Below, piece by piece: positions 14,230 through 21,686 of a DNA stretch of 21,752 nt. The notes beneath the pieces are model-generated. The model did no database searches. It was not told the DNA's origin and saw nothing but the letters and a program-made list of their open reading frames with translations. The stretch spans positions 1 through 21,752 of the forward strand of contig CALIRN010000368.1 of assembly GCA_938042265.1 (NCBI GenBank), given 5' to 3'. A program made the position numbers and the translations under genes. Source of the stretch: an uncultured Eubacteriaceae bacterium. Lineage in GTDB: Bacteria; Bacillota; Clostridia; Lachnospirales; CAG-274. Positions within the stretch are counted from its first letter, which is position 1; every line of letters starts with the position of its first letter.

Positions 14230-15393
14230 ATGAATATAGGCATTTTTACCGATACCTACTATCCTGAGGTAAACGGTGTTGCTAATTCAACCTATGAGCT
14301 TAAAAACGGGCTTGAAAGACTGGGGCATAAGGTATACATTTTTACCGTAACCAATCCTCAGGTACAAAGAAACAGTGAGCGTAATGTAATCAGGTTTGCC
14401 AGTGTGCCTTTCGTGCTTATGAGGGAAAGACGGTTGGGCTGTCCTGTTTTCAGACATATTAAAAAAAGAATAAGAAGCCTTAATCTTGACCTTATTCATA
14501 CCCAGACCGAGTTTGTAATGGGACATTTGGGCAGAAGAATGGCGGTGTATCTTAATATTCCACATATACATACCTACCATACTATTTATGAGGACTATAC
14601 CCATTATCTTAAAATACCTGGTAATACAGGCTTTAAGGGAGTGATAAGGCGTTTCAGCAGACATTGCTGTGAAAGGGCAGATATGGTTATTGTGCCTACC
14701 GAAAAGGTGGAAAAGCTGTTAAGAGAATATCGGGTTGATAAAAAAATTAAGGTTATCCCCTCAGGCATTAATCTGCAAAAGTTTTTAACCTGTGATAAGG
14801 AAAGAGTAAACAGCCTTATTAAAAAATATGACCTTGATAATAAAAATGTTTTAATTTATATAGGAAGAATATCAAAAGAAAAGGGACTGGCGAAGCTGAT
14901 TGACTATTATAGCCGTCTGATAAAAGCAGACTGCAGGGCTGTACTTGTAATTGTAGGTGACGGGCCTGAAATGCCTGAGCTTAAAAAGCTGGCAGGATAT
15001 TACGGATTAAATGATAAAATAATATTTACGGGTATGGTACCATGGAGCGAAATCGAAGATTATTATGCTTTGGGTAATATTTTTGTATCGGCATCAACCT
15101 CGGAAACTCAGGGGCTTACATATGCGGAGGCGCTTGCTTCGGGATTGCCTCTGCTTGTAAGGGCTGATGACTGCCTTGATAATATTCTTGTTTCAGGTGT
15201 AAACGGTGTGGGCTTTACGGCTTTTGAGGACTTTATAAACGGTTATAATAAGCTTATGGCTGACAGTAATAACCCTGAATTTAAAAATAAAATACGACAA
15301 AGCATTATAAGCCTTGAGGGAGATGCCTTTGCGGCTAAAATGGAAAGGGCTTACAATGAAATTGCTTTGACAGGTAAAGGCAGCGGCAGATAA
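14230..15393 (+). CDS. GT4-family glycosyltransferase (glycolipid type)
   Basis: The start is ATG 14230 (387 aa) because GGAGG (14219-14223) precedes it; an in-frame upstream ATG does not have a site. The N-terminus 'MNIGIFTDTYYPEVNGVANS' is typical of GT4 enzymes that make mono- or diglucosyl-diacylglycerol or similar glycolipids. 'HTYHTIYEDYTHYL' follows in the acceptor domain. The C-terminal nucleotide-sugar domain has 'YIGRISKEKGL', 'VGDGPE', and the EX7E motif in 'SETQGLTYAEALASGLPLL'. It has no membrane helix and is probably peripheral on the inner membrane face. The acceptor is inferred only from family resemblance. Monocistronic, ended by a hairpin overlapping the stop codon. Confidence 0.88.
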   Translation: MNIGIFTDTYYPEVNGVANSTYELKNGLERLGHKVYIFTVTNPQVQRNSERNVIRFASVPFVLMRERRLGCPVFRHIKKRIRSLNLDLIHTQTEFVMGHLGRRMAVYLNIPHIHTYHTIYEDYTHYLKIPGNTGFKGVIRRFSRHCCERADMVIVPTEKVEKLLREYRVDKKIKVIPSGINLQKFLTCDKERVNSLIKKYDLDNKNVLIYIGRISKEKGLAKLIDYYSRLIKADCRAVLVIVGDGPEMPELKKLAGYYGLNDKIIFTGMVPWSEIEDYYALGNIFVSASTSETQGLTYAEALASGLPLLVRADDCLDNILVSGVNGVGFTAFEDFINGYNKLMADSNNPEFKNKIRQSIISLEGDAFAAKMERAYNEIALTGKGSGR

Positions 15394-15416
15394 AATTTAT
15401 GCCGCTGCCATTTTAT
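15379..15416 (+). terminator. Intrinsic terminator of the glycosyltransferase gene
   Basis: GGCAGCGGCA (15379-15388) and TGCCGCTGCC (15400-15409) form a 10-bp stem that includes the last codons, followed by ATTTTATT. Confidence 0.8.
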
Positions 15417-15421
15417 TAAAA

Positions 15422-15802
15422 TTATTTCATTTTGCGGCAGGGACAATCTGAAGGTTCCGTATAGTCGGGTCTTCTGCAGCACTCCTTTCTATCGGGACGG
15501 TGCATTCTGTCGGAGCAGGAGGGAGACTTGGAACAATCGGGTTTTTCAACGCTTTCCTTCTTATCGGGACAGTACATTTTGTCCGAATAAGATGGCTTTT
15601 TCATACAATCAGGCTTAGTAATTATAAACTGATTTTGTGAGTTTAAATAGTCCTTGACAATTCTTAATGCTTCACCGAAGCGTTGAAAATGAACAACCTC
15701 TCTTTCACGTAAAAAACGCAGAGGCTCAATCACATCAGGGTCATCGGTCATCTGCATAAGATATTCATAGGTACTGCGAGCCTTTTGTTCTGCTGCAATC
15801 AT
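15422..15802 (-). pseudogene. cotJC: C-terminal fragment of spore-coat protein CotJC (Mn-catalase-like), interrupted at its 5' side
   Basis: Residues 2-50 ('IAAEQKARSTYEYLMQMTDD', 'PLRFLREREVVHFQRFGEAL') are the last helices and metal-ligand region of CotJC/manganese catalase. In intact CotJC about 130 residues precede this point. Here the match begins at the second codon and the DNA upstream turns at once into the serine recombinase gene, whose stop is 17 bp away. No convincing ribosome binding site precedes the ATG at 15802. The tail after ~55 carries a Cys-rich repeat (KPDC-x2-PS-x-SDKM pattern, then 'EKPDCSKSPSCSDRMH') ending in 'DCPCRKMK', an unusual extension for CotJC. It is interrupted by insertion; it may be restored if the element excises. 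Excision is inference. Confidence 0.8.
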
Positions 15803-15819
15803 ACAGAAACAACCTTTTA
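15795..15819. other. Probable attachment-site junction within cotJC
   Basis: Homology to CotJC ends at about 15799, and the recombinase stop codon is at 15820-15822. This short interval must hold one hybrid attachment site if the element entered by serine-integrase recombination. The partner site is not in the window, so the 2-3 bp core cannot be defined. Confidence 0.4.
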
Positions 15820-17373
15820 TTAAAATCTCCAGTGAATTTCAATGGAAATATCTCCGGTACCGATAATACGTCTGCCAACATAAATATAATCTATAAGATA
15901 ATCCACAATTTCACGGTTAAGGCTGCGGAGATTTGTATATTTTTCTGCAAGGACTGCAGAGCTGCTGCTGTTTTTTATTTCATATTCAATTTTCTTTAAC
16001 AGGTTTTGATTATCGTCAATTATATGTGTCATACGGTGTTTTTCAAGTGTAAAATTTTCTGACATTTCCATAAAGTCCTTTTCGGATATTATACCCTTTA
16101 CCTTATCCATATACAACTGTCTGATGGCGTTTGTATATTCAGCAGCTTTGTTTTTGCAGGCATCAATATGTGATTGTATACGGTCCTGCTGTTTGTAAAG
16201 ACAGCAGCAGGGGTTGATGCCATTTTCAAGCATTTCTTTATCCATATAGGCTGATGACAGACAATTAATTTGGGCAATAACAATTTCTTCAAGCTTTTTA
16301 ACAGATATAAATGATCCCTTACAGGCATTTTCGGAAAAATGATGACTTGAGCATTGCAGATAGTGATGTCCGTGAGATTTGGAGGAACGCATACTGCAGC
16401 CGCAGTAAAGACATTTTGCCTTGTTTGCGAATAATCCCATTTTACCGTTGCTGAAGGGCTTTGCTCTTTGTTCAATTAAGCTTTGTACTCTTTCCCAAAG
16501 TTGGCGGTCGATAACAGGCTCATGGGTGTTTTCAACAATATACCATTCATTTTGGGGTCGTGGCTTATTCTGCTTTGTTTTATAGGATATACTGCCGTAT
16601 TTGCCCTGCACCATATTGCCTATATATATTTCGTTTGTAAGCATTTTTGAAATGGCTGAATATTTCCACAGAGTACCTGTTTTGGAAGCAGGCTGTTTAT
16701 ACCGCATACCCTTCAACCGCTTGTATTCCGTAGGATTTGGTATTCCTCTGTCATTAAGTATCCGGGCAATGGCAGTTTTACCGTAGCCCTGTGAAAACAG
16801 CGTAAATACCTCCCTTACAACTTCTGCTGCTTCCTTATCAATGATAAGATGCCCTTTATTATCAGGATCCTTTAAGTAACCGTATAAGGCAAAGGACCCG
16901 ATATGCAGTCCGTTTTTGCGTCTGTTGGTTAAAACCGAACGGATGTTATCCGACATATCCTCCAGATACCATTCATTTACCAGACCGTTTATCTGACGGC
17001 TTTTTTTATTGCCCTTATTGTCGGTATCGGCATTATCAACTATACTTATAAAACGGATACCCCATAAAGGAAATAATCCGTGTATATATTTTTCAACGAG
17101 TTCGAGTTCACGGGTAAAGCGTGACTGGGTTTTACACAGAATAATGTTGAATTTATGATTTTGGGCATCTTCCAGCAGTCGGTTAAATTGGGGACGCTTT
17201 CTGTCGGAGCCCGTATAATCATCATCACTGTATATGTTGTATATCTCCCAACCCTGCTCAATTGCATATTGCAGCAGCATGGTTTTCTGGTTTTGTATAC
17301 TGACACTGTCGCAGGTATGATATTGCTTGTTTCTGTCCTCCTCGGACAGACGGCAGTATATTGCTGCTTTCAT
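15820..17373 (-). CDS. Large serine recombinase (SpoIVCA/integrase type)
   Basis: The 517-aa protein appears intact. The resolvase catalytic domain (~1-150) begins 'AAIYCRLSEED' with nucleophile S10, and contains 'YSDDDYTGSDRKRPQFNRLL' and 'KTQSRFTREL'. The recombinase domain (~160-290) has 'YGYLKDPD' and 'LWKYSAISKMLTNEIYIGN'. A zinc ribbon uses C321, C324, C341 and C351, followed by a coiled coil (~395-480). It joins two att sites by double-strand breaks with a 2-bp overlap and normally integrates or excises one element. The start has a GGGAGG-type site 8 nt upstream. Its stop lies 17 bp from the truncated cotJC, the layout of integrases beside their own att site. Excision usually needs a directionality factor; a 47-codon ORF sits just upstream. 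Confidence 0.93.
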   Translation of the reverse strand: MKAAIYCRLSEEDRNKQYHTCDSVSIQNQKTMLLQYAIEQGWEIYNIYSDDDYTGSDRKRPQFNRLLEDAQNHKFNIILCKTQSRFTRELELVEKYIHGLFPLWGIRFISIVDNADTDNKGNKKSRQINGLVNEWYLEDMSDNIRSVLTNRRKNGLHIGSFALYGYLKDPDNKGHLIIDKEAAEVVREVFTLFSQGYGKTAIARILNDRGIPNPTEYKRLKGMRYKQPASKTGTLWKYSAISKMLTNEIYIGNMVQGKYGSISYKTKQNKPRPQNEWYIVENTHEPVIDRQLWERVQSLIEQRAKPFSNGKMGLFANKAKCLYCGCSMRSSKSHGHHYLQCSSHHFSENACKGSFISVKKLEEIVIAQINCLSSAYMDKEMLENGINPCCCLYKQQDRIQSHIDACKNKAAEYTNAIRQLYMDKVKGIISEKDFMEMSENFTLEKHRMTHIIDDNQNLLKKIEYEIKNSSSSAVLAEKYTNLRSLNREIVDYLIDYIYVGRRIIGTGDISIEIHWRF

Positions 17374-17377
17374 ATTG

Positions 17378-17521
17378 TTATTCCTCCCTGCTTTTGTTAC
17401 ATATTTGTTGCCTATTGCTTTCCAACAGGTTTATAAGCTGTATCCATATACGGGTATAATCTTTTTTTGAAATTGTCCGCTCCTTATTTTTAAATATATT
17501 GGTACAAATTGGTTTATACAT
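17378..17521 (-). CDS. Small basic protein upstream of the recombinase
   Basis: A 47-codon frame runs from ATG 17521 to TAA 17378 and ends 4 bp before the recombinase ATG; the recombinase ribosome binding site lies inside it. The product is rich in Lys, Arg, Asn and Ile, with 'KKDYTRIWIQLINLLESNRQ' in the middle that could form an amphipathic helix. The own site is poor (AAGGA, spacing ~11-12). Tight spacing suggests cotranscription and translational coupling. I do not recognise a family. A role as recombination directionality factor is possible by position only. A chance frame cannot be excluded. Confidence 0.45.
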   Translation of the reverse strand: MYKPICTNIFKNKERTISKKDYTRIWIQLINLLESNRQQICNKSREE

Positions 17522-17607
17522 AGTTAATCAGGTTCCTTAAATTTAAGTTATTATATGGTATGAGGAATACGGAGCAGAAATTCTTTTTTTTACTTTGCAG
17601 CAGAATA

Positions 17608-17636
17608 TTGCAAATTAATGCAGATTGTGATATAAT
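17608..17636 (+). promoter_or_regulatory. Sigma-A promoter of the blaI-type gene
   Basis: TTGCAA (17608-17613), 17-nt spacer, TGA-TATAAT (-10 at 17631-17636, extended). I see no clear TACA/TGTA BlaI-type operator dyad over it. Confidence 0.7.
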
Positions 17637-17672
17637 ATTATCAAAATTTAATTGCAAGGAGAGAGGTATAAA

Positions 17673-18062
17673 ATGCTTAATGAATTTGTACTCAGTAAAA
17701 ATGAATTGGAAATTATGAATTTGTTCTGGAAAGAGAAAAGACCTCTTTCAAAGGCGGATATAATTGAATTATCCGTTGACAAGAGCTGGAAGGAAAGCTC
17801 AGTGTACGTTTTGTTAAAATCTTTGCTTAAAAAGGGTGCCTTAAAGGAGTATGGCTTTTTCAAGAGTAATACGAACATTGGACGAACCTTTGCGGCTGCC
17901 TTAAATGAAAAGGAGTATGCTGTTATGCTTATTAACATTAACCGAAAGGAACTGAATTTGTCATTGTTAGATTTAGTATCGGGCCTGATTGAGCAGGAAA
18001 CGGATGTGTCTGTTATCAGGGAGATTGAAGGTATACTTAAGAATAAATTCGATAAGTTATAA
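17673..18062 (+). CDS. BlaI/MecI-family transcriptional repressor
   Basis: The start ATG 17673 (129 aa) follows AAGGAG and GAGG at 17656-17666; the TTG at 17652 overlaps that site and is unlikely. The N-terminal winged helix reads 'LSKNELEIMNLFWKEKRPLS', then 'WKESSVYVLLKSLLKKGAL', close to BlaI/MecI 'Sx-E-x-VM-x-IxW' and 'TVxTLLxRLxxKGxL'. The C-terminal ~50 residues are the dimerisation/cleavage region. BlaI repressors block their own operon until a paired M56 membrane protease causes their cleavage. The next gene, 15 bp downstream, encodes such a protease. No beta-lactamase or PBP2a gene is present here, so the signal and target genes are unknown. Confidence 0.85.
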   Translation: MLNEFVLSKNELEIMNLFWKEKRPLSKADIIELSVDKSWKESSVYVLLKSLLKKGALKEYGFFKSNTNIGRTFAAALNEKEYAVMLININRKELNLSLLDLVSGLIEQETDVSVIREIEGILKNKFDKL

Positions 18063-18077
18063 TTCTGAGGTGTTATT

Positions 18078-19250
18078 ATGCTTATTACCGATTATTCGAT
18101 TTTGGCAAGCCTGCTATGCTTTAATGTATTTATTATTATGATAAATTTATTTAGAAATAATGATAATTTTATCAGGATCTTCGGGGTAAGATTTATACTG
18201 GTTTTAGCGGCAGCCTGCGTTTTCAGACTGGTGTTTGCGGTGGAGTTTCCTTTTACAATTGTTATAAGGTCAGAAAGGCTTCTTGTTGCCGTTACTAATG
18301 TTATGAAAATCAGCTTCAATGTATATGGATACAGTATTTCTGTTTATAATTGTGTTGCAGGCGCAGCTGTTGTATCGGTTGCTTTGGGTATTATACTGTT
18401 TTTTATTCAGCTTACAAAATATATTGCTTTAGTAAATAGAATATACAGGCTTGAGACTGATGCTTCTGATGAGATAATTGCGGTATATAATAATTTATTA
18501 TCAGAGCTTAGTGTAAAAAAACCACCTGCTATTATACAAAACAAGGGGATTTTAACACCATGTACCACAGGTCTTTTTAATTCCGTAATTTTATTACCCG
18601 ACTGTAATTATACGGAGCTAGAGTTATATTATATTTTAAAGCACGAGTTGATTCATTACATAAACAGGGATGTTTTAATTAAGCTGATATTCAGTTTTAT
18701 TACCTGCCTGCTTTGGTGGAATCCGCTAGTTTACCTTTTAAGAAATGAAATCGGACAGATTTTGGAGATTAAATGTGACTTGGCGGTGTGTGAAGAACTA
18801 TCTAAGGAAAAAAGGCTTTCTTATATTGAAACAATGGTACAGGTATTAAAAAAGTCTGCATATGATAAATATACATGCAGTTATTATACCTCTGCTATGG
18901 CTTTTGACGGTAGAGAAAAGATGCAGCAAAGGTTTAAGATGGTGATGAACAGGCCTGTTGAGCATCACAGTGTTGCTTTCAATGTGTGTATTTATTGTGC
19001 TTTGGCTGCAGTGATGGTAATTTCCTATTCTTTTTTAATGCAGGGGGAAAGAGTGCCTTCTGAGGAGGATTTTGCTGACTGTATTAATGAACCGGACGTT
19101 ATAGTTTACACACCTGAGAACTCTGAAATTTATTATCAGGACGGAGCTTACAGGATTTATACAAACGGTGAATATATGTGGGAATTTGGAGAGGAAGTAT
19201 TGGAGGATTTTAAGAGTCAGGGCTTTAATATCCATTATGAGGATAATTAG
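18078..19250 (+). CDS. BlaR1/MecR1-like M56 membrane metalloprotease without penicillin sensor
   Basis: The 390-aa protein has several N-terminal membrane segments (~8-25, ~37-55, ~93-115) and the zinc motif H189-E-L-I-H193 within 'ILKHELIHYINRD'. The downstream Glu region is 'LEIKCDLAVCE'. A further membrane segment (~302-322) leads to a short outside tail of ~65 residues. BlaR1/MecR1 carry a ~250-residue penicillin-binding sensor there; here it is replaced by the short tail, with 'YYQDGAYRIYTNGEY'. The protein therefore senses something other than beta-lactam acylation, or depends on a partner. It is cotranscribed with the BlaI-like gene, 15 bp apart, with GAGGTG before ATG, and ends before a hairpin at 19407. 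Confidence 0.88.
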   Translation: MLITDYSILASLLCFNVFIIMINLFRNNDNFIRIFGVRFILVLAAACVFRLVFAVEFPFTIVIRSERLLVAVTNVMKISFNVYGYSISVYNCVAGAAVVSVALGIILFFIQLTKYIALVNRIYRLETDASDEIIAVYNNLLSELSVKKPPAIIQNKGILTPCTTGLFNSVILLPDCNYTELELYYILKHELIHYINRDVLIKLIFSFITCLLWWNPLVYLLRNEIGQILEIKCDLAVCEELSKEKRLSYIETMVQVLKKSAYDKYTCSYYTSAMAFDGREKMQQRFKMVMNRPVEHHSVAFNVCIYCALAAVMVISYSFLMQGERVPSEEDFADCINEPDVIVYTPENSEIYYQDGAYRIYTNGEYMWEFGEEVLEDFKSQGFNIHYEDN

Positions 19251-19555
19251 TTATTATACTGATAATAATGGCTTAATTTAACCTGCATATGCGTTTTTAT
19301 TCCGTTGTTATGTATAATCGGAAAGATGTACGGCGGTGAAAGCTTCTAAGTGCCCGGTTAAGGGGAGTATAAATATCCTTAACATTTATTATAACATATA
19401 TGTAAGGCGGCAATGAATTATAGGTTTGTTGCCGCTTTTTTACGGACAGATAGAGTAACTGTTGCTTTTGTATAATTGCACCATCTGCTGCCATATCCTC
19501 GTATAAATAAGCATATAAACGAGGTCAGCATATAGCATATTAATTAACCGGCACA
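19251..19555. other. Intergenic stretch with two hairpins
   Basis: No supported gene is seen. It holds a GTTAAGG/CCTTAAC hairpin (19357-19383), the terminator at 19407-19441, and a GC-containing stretch (~19331-19356) of unknown meaning. The two genes flanking it converge. Confidence 0.5.
19407..19441 (+). terminator. Intrinsic terminator of the BlaI/M56 operon
   Basis: GCGGCAA (19407-19413) and TTGCCGC (19429-19435) form a stem followed by six T. It lies ~155 bp after the protease stop. Confidence 0.75.
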
Positions 19556-21093
19556 TTAATTGTCCGGCAACTTTGATACAAATTCAATTTCAAAATCGTC
19601 AACCAAGTCTTTGTTCCAGCGGTTTCCTTTAGTGGTCTTGCTGTATCTAATCTGGTGGAATAGTGTTTTAATTAAATCGTTCTTAGCCTTTGCATCGGGG
19701 AGTGCATCCCATACCTCAATCAGGTTTTCTAGTTGTGGTATAAGTGTTGCGTTATATTCGGCACGCATTTTGGTCTGTTTATCCTCATTTTCCAACTTTG
19801 CTATTATATTAAGTATATCTGTCATTTCTTCTTTTATTGTCTTTTGTCGACTAAAAAAGGTATCTTTATCATATATGCCTTGCTCTAGGAGAGTGAAGGT
19901 GCGACCAAGCTGCAGCTGCAGATCCTCAAGTTTTTTGTTATATGTAGCTATCCTTGTGTTGTTGTAGATGGGCGGCTGTAAAGGGGTTGAGTCTTTAAGC
20001 TCCAGTTTATAGTTACCCAGGTATTCTTTTATACCTGCTAATACTCTTGCTTCGACTATCCCTACAGGACAACCAACTGTAGGGCAGCCTCTTGTTAGGC
20101 AATCGTATGAAGCGCTGTGCCCCGGTCTACGCTTATCAATCGGTCTGCGTTTTAATGGTTTGCCACACACAGAACAGACCAAAACACCTGCAAATGGATT
20201 TTGCATTGGTAGGTTGGAATTAATCGGTGTCTTCCTTCGGCTGTTTAATACCTCTTGTACTTTGTTGTAGGTATCGGTATCGATAACGGCATCGTGCAGC
20301 CCATCAAACACGTGATAATGTTCTGCGGCCTTTCGGGTTTTAATTATTGCTCCATCTTTGGATTTTTTTATTTCAGGATTTTACCTATATATACATCATT
20401 TGTTAATATATTTTTAACTTGTGCTGCTGTCCATGGCTTACCTGTTCGGGTAGGTACTGCTGTATCGGTTAGTCGGTTTGCTATGCCCTGCAAGCCTGTT
20501 TTATCCTCGTTACTGAGGTACAGGCTGTATATCTGCTTAACAATTTCAACTTCTTCCGGTATGGGTACCAGCTTCCAGCCTTTTTGCCCTTTAATTTTGG
20601 TTTTGCCAAAACCATAAGGTGGTGTACCGCCTGCATACTTACCCTCACGACAGCTTGCAAGCCTGCCTGCAGATAAACGGCGGTTAATGGTTTTATATTC
20701 TCGGCGGCTCATAAATAAACCAAACTCAAAATATTCCTCGTCAAACTCATTTGCAGGGTTATATATTTTGGTAGGCGTAATAATAAGCGTGCTTGAGCAC
20801 TTAAACGCTTGGCTTACAATACCTTGGTCAATACTATTGCCTCTGGCAAGACGTTCTACTTCCATGCACAGGACACCTTCCCATAGACCTTCCTCAACCT
20901 CAGACAACAACTGCTGCATCTGAGGACGGGCTGCAAGGGTTTCTCCGGATACCACCTCTTTAAAAATTTTGCCTATTGCGTAATTACGGTTTTTCGCCAG
21001 CTCCAACAATGAGGTTTCGTGGCGCAATAGTACATCCTCTTTTACATCAAGTTCTCTGTCGGCTCTGGATTTACGCAAGTATATAGCATACAT
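19556..21093 (-). pseudogene. Second large serine recombinase, split by one frameshift
   Basis: The start is ATG 21093 with GGAG 8 nt upstream ('MYAIYLRKSRAD', nucleophile S9). The catalytic domain ('VSGETLAARPQMQQLL', 'VERLARG') and part of the recombinase domain ('VKNILTNDVYIGKILK') run to TAA at 20368-20370. The rest continues in another frame: 'KKSKDGAIIKTRKA', 'VFDGLHDAVIDTDTYNKVQ', then a zinc ribbon ('VCSVCGKPL', two later Cys) and a coiled-coil tail to 19556. One extra A in the A-rich run at 20363-20373 would restore a single ~512-aa protein. It is a distinct recombinase, not a copy of the one at 15820. It may be dead, phase-variable at a homopolymer, frameshifted in translation or a sequencing error; no canonical slippery heptamer is seen. 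Confidence 0.85.
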
Positions 21094-21135
21094 TATATCA
21101 TCTCCTAGAAAAATATATTTATTTATGTACAAAAA

Positions 21136-21166
21136 TAACACCAATGCTTGCCAAAACAGGTGTTAT
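21136..21166. repeat. Inverted repeat ATAACACC / GGTGTTAT
   Basis: ATAACACC (21136-21143) and GGTGTTAT (21159-21166) are perfect complements 15 nt apart. On the minus strand the hairpin is followed by TTTTTG, so it could end the lipoprotein transcript. It also touches the plus-strand promoter region. Confidence 0.55.
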
Positions 21167-21177
21167 AATGATATAAT
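21148..21177 (+). promoter_or_regulatory. Possible plus-strand promoter
   Basis: TTGCCA (21148-21153), 18-nt spacer, TATAAT (21172-21177), overlapped by two dyads. It points to the terminator at 21261, not to an ORF. Confidence 0.45.
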
Positions 21178-21204
21178 ATAGCTTGCTAGGACTGATATTA
21201 TATC
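21170..21204. repeat. Inverted repeat GATATAATAT / ATATTATATC
   Basis: These are perfect 10-bp arms (21170-21179 and 21195-21204) with a 15-nt centre, covering the -10 box of the plus-strand promoter. It could be an operator, a recombinase binding site or an RNA hairpin. Confidence 0.55.
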
Positions 21205-21261
21205 AAGGCACACTGCTCTGATTGTATCGGTTTGCTCCCTGTTGGCGCAGGGAGCTTTTTT
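21184..21261 (+). ncRNA. Candidate ~80-nt small RNA
   Basis: A promoter-like pair upstream and a perfect intrinsic terminator bound a stretch that encodes no protein. It could be a small RNA divergent from the second recombinase. The evidence is promoter plus terminator only; no known RNA family is recognised. Confidence 0.35.
21234..21261 (+). terminator. Intrinsic terminator without an upstream ORF
   Basis: GCTCCCT (21234-21240), an 8-nt loop, AGGGAGC (21249-21255), then six T. It is a strong plus-strand terminator, yet no plus-strand gene precedes it. Confidence 0.8.
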
Positions 21262-21266
21262 AGTGG

Positions 21267-21686
21267 TTATCTGTGACATACACCACAGGAAGTGCGACCT
21301 TGTGCTTGTGCTTCGGACAAAGAAATTGGTATACCATTTCCTTTTAGTGTTCTGCAATTCTGATAGTGATATTTGTTGCCAGTTTTACCTATGTAAACTG
21401 TTTGCGAATCATCATCAGAATTATATGCGGCAGGTGAAGAATAAACAGGTGCCACCGTTGTATCTTCTGTGGTGGTTGCAGTCGTAGTTGTTTCTGTGGT
21501 GGTTGTAACCGTAGTTGTTTCTGTGGTAGTAGCTTGTGTAGTTACAATAGTAGTTGCAATCATAGTTGCTTTTGTAGTATCATTTATTTGTGCTTGTGTG
21601 GTTGTGGTTGTATCTGCACTATCTGTTGAACTGCATCCGGTTATAGCTGATAGCGAAATTAGACATAAAATCAAAAATTTTTTCAT
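21267..21686 (-). CDS. Threonine-rich lipoprotein with small Cys/His domain
   Basis: The 139-aa product starts 'MKKFLILCLISLSAITGCSS', a lipoprotein signal with lipobox ending at C18, so it is anchored on the outer membrane face. Residues ~20-80 are a low-complexity linker made almost wholly of Thr with scattered Glu, Ala, Val. The C-terminal ~45 residues ('TVYIGKTGNKYHYQNCRTL', then 'GRTSCGVCHR') form a small domain with H-x3-C and CxxC. This domain is common at the end of secreted Firmicute proteins and nucleases and is probably metal-binding. GAGG precedes the ATG. It is upstream of the second recombinase on the same strand. The Thr linker is likely wall-spanning or glycosylated; that is inference. 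Confidence 0.85.
   Translation of the reverse strand: MKKFLILCLISLSAITGCSSTDSADTTTTTQAQINDTTKATMIATTIVTTQATTTETTTVTTTTETTTTATTTEDTTVAPVYSSPAAYNSDDDSQTVYIGKTGNKYHYQNCRTLKGNGIPISLSEAQAQGRTSCGVCHR
21462..21545. repeat. Imperfect tandem repeat in the Thr linker
   Basis: The unit GTAGTTGTTTCTGTGGTGGT (plus-strand reading, ~30-bp period) recurs two to three times, encoding Thr/Glu-Thr runs of the lipoprotein. Such tracts can change length by slippage. Confidence 0.6.

Noticed and set aside
17554..17562. Sporulation (sigma-E/K) promoter for the recombinase, from CATACCATA on the minus strand
   Set aside because: Only the -10-like part matches; no -35 at the right distance. It is mentioned only as a lead.
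15788..17605. The 11-mer TTCTGCTGCAA at 15788-15798 recurs in inverted orientation at 17595-17605, suggesting an invertible segment
   Set aside because: It is short and contains the frequent GCTGC motif. The inverted orientation does not fit excision, and similarity does not extend on either side.
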